The position numbers and the translations under genes were made by a program. Of a DNA stretch of 64,000 nucleotides, positions 18,483-26,949 are shown in pieces. The stretch comes from Streptomyces natalensis ATCC 27448 (GTDB lineage Bacteria; Actinomycetota; Actinomycetes; Streptomycetales; Streptomycetaceae): positions 1 to 64,000 of the forward strand of contig NZ_JRKI01000063.1 in assembly GCF_000935125.1 (NCBI RefSeq). Direction: 5' to 3'. The first letter of the stretch is position 1; each line of letters opens with the position of its first letter. Under the pieces are notes generated by a model that ran no database searches, was not told the DNA's origin, and saw nothing but the letters and a program-made list of their open reading frames with translations.

Positions 18483-19409
18483 TCAGCCGACGGCCGAGGC
18501 CAGGACCTTGGCCGTTTCGGCGATGAGGGGGTTGTCGTACGGGGCCGACGGCAGGCCGGGTTTGCGGGTGAGGACGGCGAGGACGACCGGGGCGCCGTCG
18601 GGGGCCCAGGCGATGCCGACGTCGTTGGCGGCGCCGTAGCGGCCGGCGGAACCGGTCTTGTCGGCCACCGTCCAGTCCTTGGGCAGGCCCGCCCGGAAGC
18701 GTTCGCCGCTGGTGGTGCTGTGCAGCAGCCAGTCGGTCAGGCGGGCGCGGTCACGCCGGTCAAGTGCCCTGCCTGTGAGAAGAGTTCCGTAGCAGTGGGC
18801 GATGGCGTACGGGGTGGTGGTGTCCGTGCGGCGCCAGGGCTCGGCGGAGTTGAGGTCGGTTTCCCAGCGGTCCAGGCGGGTGGTCGGATCGCCGAGCGAG
18901 CGGCAGAAGCGGGTGATCGCGGTGGGGCCGCCCAGCTGCCGCAGGAGCAGGTTTCCGGCGGTGTTGTCGCTGTAGCGGAGGGCCGCGTCGCACAGGTCGG
19001 CGACGGTCATGCCGTCGGCGAGGTGCTGGGAGGTGATGGGGGAGTTGTCGACCAGGTCCCGGCGCGTGTAGCGGATGCGGCGGGAGAGGGTTTCGCCGTG
19101 GTGGTCGAGGTCGCGCAGGACCGCCGCGGCGGCGAGGGTTTTGAAGACGGAGAGGATCGGGAAGCGGGTGTGGGCGCGGTGGCGGACCTGCGCGCCCGTG
19201 GCGAGGTTGTGGGCGAACGCGCCGATGACGGCGTGGTGTTGGTGCTCCAGGTGGCGGAGGCGGGCGGTGGTCCGGCCGTGCCGCGCGGCGGCCGTGGCGG
19301 CGGGGGCCGCGGCCAGGAGTCCGGCGGCGGCGAGGCCCGTGCCCGTGGCCAGGAGGGCGCGGCGGGGTAACGCGGTCGGTGCGGTTGATCCGGTGGGTGT
19401 CGTGGTCAT
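18483..19409 (-). CDS. Class A beta-lactamase, Tat-exported, with a TTA codon
   Basis: A 308-aa serine beta-lactamase. All class A landmarks are present: S87-V-F-K90 (SxxK), S147-D-N149 (SDN), E183-T-D-L-N187 (omega-loop ExxLN) and K251-T-G. The signal region PRRALLATGTGLAAAGLLAAAP has a twin-arginine and an AxA-type cleavage site near residue 40, so export via Tat is likely. It should hydrolyse penicillins or protect the cell's own penicillin-binding proteins. Leu14 is coded by TTA (19368-19370), which predicts dependence on the bldA tRNA. It is the last gene of a leftward group with a winged-helix regulator. Confidence 0.93.
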   Translation of the reverse strand: MTTTPTGSTAPTALPRRALLATGTGLAAAGLLAAAPAATAAARHGRTTARLRHLEHQHHAVIGAFAHNLATGAQVRHRAHTRFPILSVFKTLAAAAVLRDLDHHGETLSRRIRYTRRDLVDNSPITSQHLADGMTVADLCDAALRYSDNTAGNLLLRQLGGPTAITRFCRSLGDPTTRLDRWETDLNSAEPWRRTDTTTPYAIAHCYGTLLTGRALDRRDRARLTDWLLHSTTSGERFRAGLPKDWTVADKTGSAGRYGAANDVGIAWAPDGAPVVLAVLTRKPGLPSAPYDNPLIAETAKVLASAVG

Positions 19410-19452
19410 GGTGGGGGGTCCTGTCGTGTCGGGGGCTCACGGGCCCGGAGGC

Positions 19453-19761
19453 TCAGTCGCCCGCTCCCGTGACCCGTGCTGCTGCCACGATTCTCTCCAG
19501 GGCCGAGGCGTGCCGCTGAAGTGCCCGTCGCCCGTGCGCGGTGAGCTGGAGGTGGGTGTGGCGTCCGGTGCGGTTCCGGGTTTTGCGCACCTCCACGTAG
19601 CCGGCGTCGGTCAGCGCCGCGACCTGTTTGGACAGGGCCGAGTCGCTGGTGTCGACGGCATCGCGCACGAAGCCGAACTCCACCCAGTCGGCCGGAGCCA
19701 GCAGCGCGACGATCGACAGCCGGGCCGGTACGTGCAGGAATTCATCGAAGTCCGGGTCCAT
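19453..19761 (-). CDS. Small winged-helix (MarR/PadR-like) transcriptional regulator
   Basis: A 102-aa winged-helix DNA-binding protein of the HTH_27 type (ARLSIVALLAPADWVEFGFVRDAVDTSDSALSKQVAALTDAGYVEVRKT). There is no effector domain. It overlaps the end of the upstream membrane-protein gene by 20 nt, so the pair is translated together. The dyads at 20245-20294 ahead of the pair are candidate autoregulatory sites. Confidence 0.85.
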   Translation of the reverse strand: MDPDFDEFLHVPARLSIVALLAPADWVEFGFVRDAVDTSDSALSKQVAALTDAGYVEVRKTRNRTGRHTHLQLTAHGRRALQRHASALERIVAAARVTGAGD

Positions 19762-20212
19762 CGGCCTGCTCGTCCCTCCTGGAGATGATCTTCTTGACGA
19801 TCGGGCGGGCCGTGTACGTGGCCACCAGCGTCACCAGGGCGGCGACGGCTGCGGCGGGCACGGAGGGGACCGGCAGGTCGATCAACCGGGCGGTGATCGA
19901 TGCCGCGATGAAGACCGCGAGAGCAACTGCCGCCACCGACACCGCGAAGAGCGTCCCCGCGGCGGAGCGCTTCTTGTGCACGCGGGTCCGGCGGTACTGC
20001 ACGGCCAGTCCGGCCGCGATCAGGACGCCCCCTGCCAGCTGGGCGACGAGGCTCCAGGGCCTCGGCAGATCGATGGACGATCCCGTGGCGAACACGGTGA
20101 GTGCCGCGATGATCCCGTAGCTGGAGGAGGCGTGGTGCGCGTATGCGTCACGGGTCTGCGCTTGGCGGTGGCGTATGGCGTCGAGTGCGGTCTGGGCGTC
20201 GTAAGAGGTCAT
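19742..20212 (-). CDS. Membrane protein partner of the winged-helix regulator
   Basis: A 156-aa protein with four hydrophobic segments: about residues 31-45, 51-70, 83-105 and 112-135. In this arrangement (four-helix membrane protein plus short winged-helix regulator) the regulator usually controls both genes. ATG 20212 (MTSYDAQTALDAIRHRQAQ) has GGGGA 5-6 nt upstream; ATG 20218 is two codons longer. No enzymatic motif is seen. Confidence 0.8.
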   Translation of the reverse strand: MTSYDAQTALDAIRHRQAQTRDAYAHHASSSYGIIAALTVFATGSSIDLPRPWSLVAQLAGGVLIAAGLAVQYRRTRVHKKRSAAGTLFAVSVAAVALAVFIAASITARLIDLPVPSVPAAAVAALVTLVATYTARPIVKKIISRRDEQADGPGLR

Positions 20213-20244
20213 GAGCATCCCCGATGTGCTGGCCGTCCGAGTAT

Positions 20245-20294
20245 TTTCCCCTAAGGAAAGTACCACCTTCTTTCCTTAGGGGAAAGAAGGTGGT
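20245..20294 (-). promoter_or_regulatory. Overlapping inverted repeats ahead of the membrane-protein/regulator pair
   Basis: TTTCCCCTAAGGAAAG (20245-20260) pairs perfectly with 20270-20285. The middle arm also forms a second perfect 14-bp pairing, 20262-20275 with 20281-20294 (ACCACCTTCTTTCC / GGAAAGAAGGTGGT). Inside each arm lies a TTTCC-N5-GGAAA dyad (20245-20259 and 20271-20285), centres 26 bp apart. It could be a double operator for the small regulator, a terminator for mycP, or two exclusive RNA hairpins. Confidence 0.7.
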
Positions 20295-20318
20295 GGGTGC
20301 GGCCGGACCGGGCGGTTC

Positions 20319-21530
20319 CTAAAGCGGCGGGCCCGGGGGCGGGGCCTGGCCCGGGAAGGCGGGCGGTGGGCCCACCGGGCTCACCGGGCCCGTCGGCGCC
20401 CCGTCCGTCCGCGTCTTGCGGCGGCCCAGGACGCTGATCAGGATCGCGCCGAGGACCATCACCAGACCCACGCCCGCCGCGCTGTACCCGACCGTCGTCA
20501 TACCCGTCTCCAGGGACGGGTGGGTGGTCTTGGACGTGCCGTCCTGCCCGGCCGGGTGCTCGTTGCCGTGGAACTTCGCCGGGGTCGCCGCGACGGTGGG
20601 CGGATGGGTGGCGGCGCGGACCGCGGCCGCGGCGTTGATCTGCCCGTAGCCGACCAGGGGGCTGTACCCGCCGGACGGATGGTGGGCCGTCTTCGTCAGC
20701 ACCGCCCGCACCTGAGCGGGCGTCAGCTGGTGGTTGCGGGAGAGCATGAGGGCCACGGTTCCGGAGGTCAGCGCCGCGGCGGGAGAGGTGCCGCTGACCG
20801 GCTCGTAACCGCCGGTGTTCTTCGCGCTGACGATGCCGACGCCCGGTGCGGCCACCGCGTTGTAGGTCCGTACGGTGGAGAACGTGGCGCGGTTGCCGCC
20901 CTGCTGGGTGGCGGCGACGGCGATCACTTCCGGATAACCGGCCGGGAAGGACGTCTCGTTGAAGACCTCGGCGTCGTTGCCCGCGGAGGCGATGACCGGA
21001 ATGCCCTTCTGCGTCGCGCGGGCCAGTGCGTCGGTCTCGTCCTCGTTGAATTCGCGGCCGAACAGCTCGCCGCCGAGCGACATGGAGATGATCTGGGCGC
21101 CGTGCTCCACGGCGTAGTTGATGCCCTCGGCGACGGGGCTGGGCCCGTGCCGCAGGCCGCTGTGCTCCTTCTTGTCGTCGATCACCCTGACGGACAGGAT
21201 GTGCGCCTTCGGGGCGACCTTGAGGACGTCCGAGGCCATCGCGGTGCCATGGCTGCCCCAGCGGGAATCGCCGGGGTGGAGGCCGTCCTTGAAGTAGTCG
21301 GGGCCGGTGGTCACCCTGCCCGCCACCGCCGGGTGGTCCTTCATGACGCCGCTGTCCAGGACCGCGACGGTGATGCCCGCACCCTGCGCGGTCCGCTGCG
21401 CCGCGGCGAGGCCGAGCGCCTGGTACTCCCAGCTCCTGGGGGTGGCGGACGCGGGCGTCGCGGCCGTCACGCACAGCAGCGCGCCGAGCCCGGCCGCGGC
21501 CGCCGCCGATCCGATGCGCCGGACCCTCAT
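20319..21530 (-). CDS. mycP: Mycosin-type subtilisin protease (MycP-like)
   Basis: A 403-aa secreted, membrane-anchored S8 serine protease. Signal peptide about 1-29; catalytic Asp59 (VAVLDSGV), His94 (GSHGTAMA) and Ser249 (SGTSPAAAL), with oxyanion Asn185 (ASAGND). A Pro/Thr-rich linker leads to a C-terminal transmembrane helix near 345-370 and a short Pro-rich tail. This is the layout of type VII secretion mycosins. It overlaps the upstream membrane-protein gene by ATGA. No EccC, EccD or EsxA-like gene is visible in the window, so this may be an orphan copy. Confidence 0.9.
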   Translation of the reverse strand: MRVRRIGSAAAAAGLGALLCVTAATPASATPRSWEYQALGLAAAQRTAQGAGITVAVLDSGVMKDHPAVAGRVTTGPDYFKDGLHPGDSRWGSHGTAMASDVLKVAPKAHILSVRVIDDKKEHSGLRHGPSPVAEGINYAVEHGAQIISMSLGGELFGREFNEDETDALARATQKGIPVIASAGNDAEVFNETSFPAGYPEVIAVAATQQGGNRATFSTVRTYNAVAAPGVGIVSAKNTGGYEPVSGTSPAAALTSGTVALMLSRNHQLTPAQVRAVLTKTAHHPSGGYSPLVGYGQINAAAAVRAATHPPTVAATPAKFHGNEHPAGQDGTSKTTHPSLETGMTTVGYSAAGVGLVMVLGAILISVLGRRKTRTDGAPTGPVSPVGPPPAFPGQAPPPGPPL

Positions 21531-22579
21531 GTCGTCGTCTCCTTGTCCAGCAGGTCGGTGGTGTGCAGGTTCAGCTGGTTGACCAGGCTCGATGCGGCGC
21601 CCTCCCAGGGCACGCGGTCCTGCTCGCCGTGATCGCCGGCGCTGCCGAACTCGCCGGGCAGCCGGCCCGCCGTGCGGCCGTCGACCGCGCCGGCGGAGAC
21701 GGCGAAGACGTAGGGGAGGTCCGAGGAACTGCCCGCTCCCGCCGAGGCGTTGCGGCGCGCATCGCTCCACCGGGCCGCGAGGGAGCCCGGGACGGCATAC
21801 GCCTTCACCTGCTGCGGAGGGACGTCCTTGTCCTCCTCGTCGCTGAAGAAGGCGTGCATCTCCTCGGGGTCGGTGCCCTTCGGCAGGGCGATCATGGCGA
21901 CCGTCGCGACGGTGTTGCCCGTCGGATCGACGTAGGTGGCCCGCAGGGCGCCCAGGCAGCCGAGCTTGTGCACCTTGGCCGCGAGGGGGCCGCTCAACGC
22001 CTGGTCACATCCGGTCTGTTCGGAGATGCCGAGGCGGTGCCACTGGGCGTGCTTCGGGTCGGTGTCCAGGGTCCGGGTGTCCTTCGCGGTGCCGAGGACC
22101 TCGGGGAAGAGCTTGTCGACGGGCTCGTCGCGCCACATCGTGGCGCCGTAGCCGCTGCGGTTGGACGTGACCTGGCTCGCGTTGGAGTACGCGTGGGCGA
22201 CCAGCCCGCCGCCGCCGAGCAGCCCGAGGACGCCGACGACGCCGAGGAAGGCGGCGAGGCAGGAACGGGCCGTGCTGCCGCCCGTGGCGGGGGCGGGGAC
22301 GGGCGGCATGCCGGGTATTCCTGGGCCGGGCATGGCGGGGCCGGGCATTCCCGGGACCGGCATCCCCGGGACGGGAGGCATGCCGGGGGGCGGTGCCATT
22401 CCCGGGCCGGGCGGTATCCCCGGTCCGGCCTGCATCCCTGGAGCAGGCGGCATCCCTGGGCCGGGCGGCATCCCCGGCGCGCCCTGGGGAGCCCATCCGC
22501 CGGGCGGGCCTCCCTGCTGGGGCGGCTGCCCGTACGGCCCGGCCTGGCCGGGGCCTCCGGGCGGTGGCGGGTAGGACAT
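21527..22579 (-). CDS. Membrane protein with Pro/Gly/Met repeats, paired with the mycosin
   Basis: A 350-aa protein. Residues 1-100 are a collagen-like, disordered stretch of PGM/PGP repeats (PGMPPGPGMPPAPGMQ and similar) in the cytosol. One transmembrane helix follows near 108-130 (SCLAAFLGVVGVLGLLGGGGLVAHAY), then an extracytoplasmic domain of about 220 residues with Cys residues at CDQALSGPLAAKVHKLGC. ATG 22579 starts MSYPPPPGGPGQAG. It is coupled to mycP by ATGA and is commonly paired with it in Streptomyces. Function unknown. Confidence 0.83.
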   Translation of the reverse strand: MSYPPPPGGPGQAGPYGQPPQQGGPPGGWAPQGAPGMPPGPGMPPAPGMQAGPGIPPGPGMAPPPGMPPVPGMPVPGMPGPAMPGPGIPGMPPVPAPATGGSTARSCLAAFLGVVGVLGLLGGGGLVAHAYSNASQVTSNRSGYGATMWRDEPVDKLFPEVLGTAKDTRTLDTDPKHAQWHRLGISEQTGCDQALSGPLAAKVHKLGCLGALRATYVDPTGNTVATVAMIALPKGTDPEEMHAFFSDEEDKDVPPQQVKAYAVPGSLAARWSDARRNASAGAGSSSDLPYVFAVSAGAVDGRTAGRLPGEFGSAGDHGEQDRVPWEGAASSLVNQLNLHTTDLLDKETTT

Positions 22580-22737
22580 GGCGGGCTCCCCCTCTTCGGT
22601 GTCGGCGTCCAGCGCGCCGGCGTCGAACAGCGGGGGACGGACCGGTTGTCGGCGCACGCCCCCGCGCGTGCAGAGGAGAACCCTATCGATCACCTGTCCG
22701 ATACCGCGAGGCGCGTTCTCCTGCGGCGGAACGACGA

Positions 22738-22768
22738 AGCGGTGGCCCGGAAGATCCGGGCCACCGCT
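22738..22768 (-). terminator. Terminator of argS
   Basis: A perfect 14-bp inverted repeat, 22738-22751 with 22755-22768, and a 3-nt loop, 39 nt after the argS stop codon. Confidence 0.8.
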
Positions 22769-22806
22769 CCTGTCCGTACCGCGATGCGCTGTCCGTACCG
22801 CGAAGC

Positions 22807-24585
22807 TCAGAGCCGCTCGGGCGTGCGGATCCCCAGCAGCGCCATGCCCTGGTGCAGGGTCCGGCCGGTCAGATCGCACAGGAACAGACGGTTCTCGACG
22901 ACCTCCGCCGGGTTGTCCGCGCTGACGACCTGGCACTGGTCGTAGAACGTCGTCAGATGCGACGCCAGCTGGTACAGATACGCGGCCAGCCGGTGCGGCT
23001 CGTACGACGCCGCCGCCTCCGCGATCACCTCGGCGAAACCGTCGAGATGCAGGCCCAGCGCCCGCTCGGCCGGGGCCAGCGGCAGCTCCGGGTGCGCGAC
23101 CGGGCGGGTCTCACCGGCCCGCCGCTTGATCGACTGGATACGGGCGTAGGCGTACTGGAGGTAGACGGACGTGTCGCCGTTCAGCGACACCATCTGGTCC
23201 AGGTCGAACTTGTAGTCGCGGCTCGCGGACGTCGACAGATCGGCGTACTTGACCGCGCCGATGCCGATCTGGGTGCCGTTCTCGACGATCTCTTCCTCGG
23301 TGAGGGCGATCTTCTCGTTGTTCTTCTCGCGCACGACCGTCGTCGCCCGCTCGATCGCCTCGTCCAGAAGATCCACCAGCCGCACCGTCTCGCCCGCCCG
23401 GGTCTTGAACGGCTTGCCGTCCTTGCCCAGGACCGTGCCGAACGCGAGCTGGACGGCGTGCGCCTTGTCGTCCAGCCAGCCGGCCCGCCGCGCGGTCTCG
23501 AAGACCATCTTGAAGTGCAGCGACTGGCGGACGTCCACGACGTACAGAAGGGTGTCCGCGCCGAGGTTCTGGACGCGGTCGCGGATCGCGGAGAGGTCGG
23601 TGGCGGCATAGCCGTAGCCGCCGTCGGACTTCTTGACGATCAGCGGGACGGGGTTGCCGTCCGGGCCCTTCACATCGTCGAAGAAGACGCACAGTGCGCC
23701 CTCGGAGCGCACCGCGACGCCGGACTCCTCCAGCAGCCGGCAGGTCTCCTCCAGCATGGCGTTGTAGCCGGACTCGCCGACGATGTCGGGGTCGCGGACG
23801 TCCATGTCGAGCTTGTTGAAGACCGAGTAGAAGTAGATCTTCGACTCGTCGACGAACCGCTGCCACATGGCCAGCGTCTGCTCGTCGCCCGCCTGGAGGT
23901 CGACGACCCGGCGCCGGGCCCGCTCCTTGAACTCCTCGTCGGAGTCGAACAGGGCGCGCGAGGCCTTGTAGAGCCGGTTGAGGTTGGACGCGGCCTCCTC
24001 GCCGGAGACCTCGGCGCCCTCGCCGCCCTCGTGGTCCAGCTCGTGCGGGTGCTCGGTCAGATACTGGATGAGCATGCCGAACTGGGTGCCCCAGTCGCCG
24101 ATGTGGTGGCGCCGGATCACCTTCTCGCCGGTGAACTCCAGGATCTCGACCATCGCCGCACCGATCACCGCGGACCGCAGATGACCGACGTGCATCTCCT
24201 TGGCGACGTTCGGCTGCGCATAGTCGATGACGGTCGTACCCGGGCTCGCCGCGTACGGCACACCCAGCCGGGCGTCGGCGGCGCGCTCGGCGAGGGTCTT
24301 GACGATCGCCTCGTCCGCGATGGTGATGTTCAGGAAGCCGGGCCCGGAGACCTCGATCTCCTTGAGGACGTCGCTCTCGCCGATCGCGTCCACGACCTTG
24401 GCGGCCAGCTCCCGCGGATTGCCCTTGAGCTTCTTGGCCAGCGCCAGCATGCCGTTGGCCTGGAAGTCGGCCCGGTCGCTGCGTCGCAGCAGCGGGTCCG
24501 CGGCGCCGGCCTCCGGCAGGGCTGCCGAGAGGGCGTCCGTGACGCGCTGATTGACCGAAGCTGCGAGGGAAGTGACCGAGGCCAT
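22807..24585 (-). CDS. argS: Arginyl-tRNA synthetase
   Basis: A 592-aa class I aminoacyl-tRNA synthetase. The HIGH-type motif is [20 protein letters not shown]; an N-terminal Add1 domain ([14 protein letters not shown]) and a C-terminal anticodon-binding DALR domain ([15 protein letters not shown] to [12 protein letters not shown]) are present. ATG 24585 ([15 protein letters not shown]) fits the family; the longer upstream reading is rejected. It is divergent from lysS across a 256-nt spacer with a parS site. Confidence 0.97.
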   Translation of the reverse strand: MASVTSLAASVNQRVTDALSAALPEAGAADPLLRRSDRADFQANGMLALAKKLKGNPRELAAKVVDAIGESDVLKEIEVSGPGFLNITIADEAIVKTLAERAADARLGVPYAASPGTTVIDYAQPNVAKEMHVGHLRSAVIGAAMVEILEFTGEKVIRRHHIGDWGTQFGMLIQYLTEHPHELDHEGGEGAEVSGEEAASNLNRLYKASRALFDSDEEFKERARRRVVDLQAGDEQTLAMWQRFVDESKIYFYSVFNKLDMDVRDPDIVGESGYNAMLEETCRLLEESGVAVRSEGALCVFFDDVKGPDGNPVPLIVKKSDGGYGYAATDLSAIRDRVQNLGADTLLYVVDVRQSLHFKMVFETARRAGWLDDKAHAVQLAFGTVLGKDGKPFKTRAGETVRLVDLLDEAIERATTVVREKNNEKIALTEEEIVENGTQIGIGAVKYADLSTSASRDYKFDLDQMVSLNGDTSVYLQYAYARIQSIKRRAGETRPVAHPELPLAPAERALGLHLDGFAEVIAEAAASYEPHRLAAYLYQLASHLTTFYDQCQVVSADNPAEVVENRLFLCDLTGRTLHQGMALLGIRTPERL

Positions 24586-24741
24586 GGAAGAGAGCCGTTC
24601 CGTTGGAGTGGAAAGGGTTTGCCAGTGAGTATCCCACGCCGGTACCACTGAATTTCTGACCGGGCGACGTCTGGGAGAATGGCACCGTCAGGCTTATGTG
24701 TGCCCTCCGGCGTATGTGTGCCGTCAGGCCGAGCCGGTCGA

Positions 24742-24757
24742 TGTTTCACGTGAAACA
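24742..24757. promoter_or_regulatory. parS centromere site (ParB-binding)
   Basis: TGTTTCACGTGAAACA is a perfect 16-bp palindrome identical to the bacterial parS consensus. ParB should nucleate here and help chromosome segregation during sporulation. It lies in the argS-lysS spacer, 100 nt before lysS. Most Streptomyces parS sites cluster around oriC. Confidence 0.95.
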
Positions 24758-24841
24758 GCGACCCCGCCGGCGGCCCGGACCGCGCCGCCGGGCACACCAC
24801 AGGGCGCAACGGGAAAGCACCAGGAAGAGGAAGGGCCGATC

Positions 24842-26566
24842 GTGGCTCAGCAGAGCACCGAGACCGACTGGGTCTCCAGGTTCGCGGACGAGGTCATTGC
24901 CGAGGCGGAGCGCCGCGCCCCCGGCAAACCGGTCGTCGTCGCCTCGGGCCTGAGCCCGTCGGGCCCCATCCACCTGGGCAACCTCCGCGAGGTCATGACC
25001 CCGCATCTGGTCGCCGACGAGATCCGCCGCCGCGGACACGCCTGCATCCACGTCCTGAGCTGGGACGACTACGACCGCTACCGCAAGGTCCCGGCCGGTA
25101 TCGACCCGTCCTGGGCGGAGCACATCGGCAAGCCGCTGACCGCCGTGCCGGCCCCGCCCGGCAGCCCGTACGGCAGCTGGGCCGAGCACTTCAAGGCCGC
25201 CATGGAGGAGTCGCTGGCCGAGCTGGGCATCGAGTACCGCGGCATCAGCCAGACCGAGCAGTACACCTCCGGCGCCTACCGCGAGCAGGTCCTGCACGCG
25301 ATGAAGCACCGCGGCGACATCGACGCCGTGCTCGACCGCTACCGCACCAAGGACAAGGCCACCGGCAAGCCGAAGAAGCAGCAGAAGCCGGTCGACGAGG
25401 CCGAGCTGGAGGCTGCCGAGGGCTCCGGCGCGGCCAGCGAGGACGACGGCAGCGCGGGCCGCGCGGGCTACTACCCGTACAAGCCCTACTGCACGGTCTG
25501 CAACAAGGACCTCACGACGGTCACCGGCTACGACGACGAGACCACCGACCTCAGCTACGAGTGCACCGCCTGCGGCCACTCCGAGACCGTCGCGCTGCGC
25601 GAGTTCGACCACGGCAAGCTGGTGTGGAAGGTCGACTGGCCGATGCGGTGGGCCTACGAGGGCGTGGTCTTCGAGCCGTCCGGCGTGGACCACTCCTCGC
25701 CCGGCTCGTCATTCGTCGTCGGCGGCCAGATCGTCCGCGAGGTCTTCGGCGCCGACCAGCCCATCGGCCCGATGTACGCCTTCGTCGGCATCAGCGGCAT
25801 GGCCAAGATGTCCTCGTCCAAGGGCGGCGTGCCCACCCCGGGCGATGCGCTGAAGATCATGGAGGCGCCGCTGCTGCGCTGGCTCTACGCCCGCCGCAGG
25901 CCCAACCAGTCCTTCAAGATCGCCTTCGACCAGGAGATCCAGCGGCTCTACGACGAGTGGGACAAGCTGGCCGCCAAGGTCGCCGACGGCTCCGCGCAGC
26001 CCGCCGACGCCGCCGCCTACAAGCGCGCCATCGGCACCGCCGCCGGCGAGCTGCCCGTCACCCCGCGCCCGCTGCCGTACCGCACGCTGGCGTCCGTCAT
26101 GGACATCACCGCGGGCCACGACGAGCAGACCCTGCGCATCCTGAGCGAACTGGACCCCGACAACCCGGTCCGCTCGCTGGACGAGGCCCGGCCGCGGCTC
26201 GACAAGGCCGAGTACTGGATCACCACCCAGGTCCCCACCGACCAGCGCACCATCGTCCGCGACGAACCGGACAAGGAGCTGCTGGGCTCGCTGGACGAGG
26301 AGGGCCGTACCTCGCTGCGGCTGCTGCTCGACGGGCTGGACGAGCACTGGTCGCTGGACGGTCTGACCACGCTGGTCTACGGCGTGCCCAAGATCCAGGC
26401 CGGCCTGGACCCGGACGCCAAGCCGACCCCCGAGCTCAAGGTCGCCCAGCGCGCCTTCTTCGCCCTGCTCTACAACCTGCTGGTCGGCCGGGACACCGGC
26501 CCGCGCCTGCCCACGCTGCTGCTGGCGGTCGGCGCCGACCGGGGGCGCAGGCTGCTGGGCGGGTGA
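24842..26566 (+). CDS. lysS: Lysyl-tRNA synthetase, class I type
   Basis: A 574-aa class I LysRS, the form typical of archaea and a minority of bacteria including streptomycetes. The HIGH-type motif is SGLSPSGPIHLGNLREV and the KMSKS-type motif is MAKMSSSKGGVPTPG. A treble zinc-ribbon-like insert carries CTVCNKDL and CTACGHSET. GTG 24842 (MAQQSTETDWVSRFADEV) has GAAGGGC upstream. A Lys/Glu-rich low-complexity insert of about 40 residues precedes the zinc ribbon. Confidence 0.96.
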   Translation: MAQQSTETDWVSRFADEVIAEAERRAPGKPVVVASGLSPSGPIHLGNLREVMTPHLVADEIRRRGHACIHVLSWDDYDRYRKVPAGIDPSWAEHIGKPLTAVPAPPGSPYGSWAEHFKAAMEESLAELGIEYRGISQTEQYTSGAYREQVLHAMKHRGDIDAVLDRYRTKDKATGKPKKQQKPVDEAELEAAEGSGAASEDDGSAGRAGYYPYKPYCTVCNKDLTTVTGYDDETTDLSYECTACGHSETVALREFDHGKLVWKVDWPMRWAYEGVVFEPSGVDHSSPGSSFVVGGQIVREVFGADQPIGPMYAFVGISGMAKMSSSKGGVPTPGDALKIMEAPLLRWLYARRRPNQSFKIAFDQEIQRLYDEWDKLAAKVADGSAQPADAAAYKRAIGTAAGELPVTPRPLPYRTLASVMDITAGHDEQTLRILSELDPDNPVRSLDEARPRLDKAEYWITTQVPTDQRTIVRDEPDKELLGSLDEEGRTSLRLLLDGLDEHWSLDGLTTLVYGVPKIQAGLDPDAKPTPELKVAQRAFFALLYNLLVGRDTGPRLPTLLLAVGADRGRRLLGG

Positions 26567-26633
26567 CCAGGGCGCCTGCCGCCGAGGCGGAGGAACCAGC
26601 GGCGGGTGTGCGACTTCGGTAGGAGAACGGGTT

Positions 26634-26663
26634 CGGCCCCGGGGACGAGGATCCCCGGGGCCG
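26634..26663 (+). terminator. Terminator after lysS
   Basis: A perfect 12-bp stem, CGGCCCCGGGGA (26634-26645) with TCCCCGGGGCCG (26652-26663), loop CGAGGA. Confidence 0.87.
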
Positions 26664-26682
26664 TTCGCATCACCCTTGATCC

Positions 26683-26925
26683 ATGAGGGGATTCAGGGTG
26701 TTCATCGGCTACTTCGGGTTCTTCGTCCTGCTTCAGGGGGCACTGGGCTTCATCGGCCAGGTGTTCTTCGGCGGCGCCTGGGGCATGTTGCACCACTTGG
26801 CCGACCTGCCGTCGGTCGCCTACCTGGGGGTCTTCGCGGCGGGCGCGGGGCTGGCCGTGTGGGGCGAGGGGGACAAGAAGAAGCGCGAAGCGGGCGAGGC
26901 GGGGGGAGAGGGGTCGGGCGCGTAG
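26683..26925 (+). CDS. Small two-helix membrane protein
   Basis: An 80-aa protein with two hydrophobic segments (about residues 5-27 and 45-62) and a charged tail (GEGDKKKREAGEAGGEGSGA). No Shine-Dalgarno precedes ATG 26683, which lies only 19 nt past the lysS terminator, so a leaderless transcript is possible. I do not recognise the family. Confidence 0.65.
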   Translation: MRGFRVFIGYFGFFVLLQGALGFIGQVFFGGAWGMLHHLADLPSVAYLGVFAAGAGLAVWGEGDKKKREAGEAGGEGSGA

Positions 26926-26949
26926 AGGGTGTGTCGGGCCCGGTGCGCG

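Noticed and set aside
23111-24685. Open frame antisense-phase within argS on the same strand
   Set aside because: It gives Arg/Pro-rich sequence with no domain; argS in the other frame is certain.
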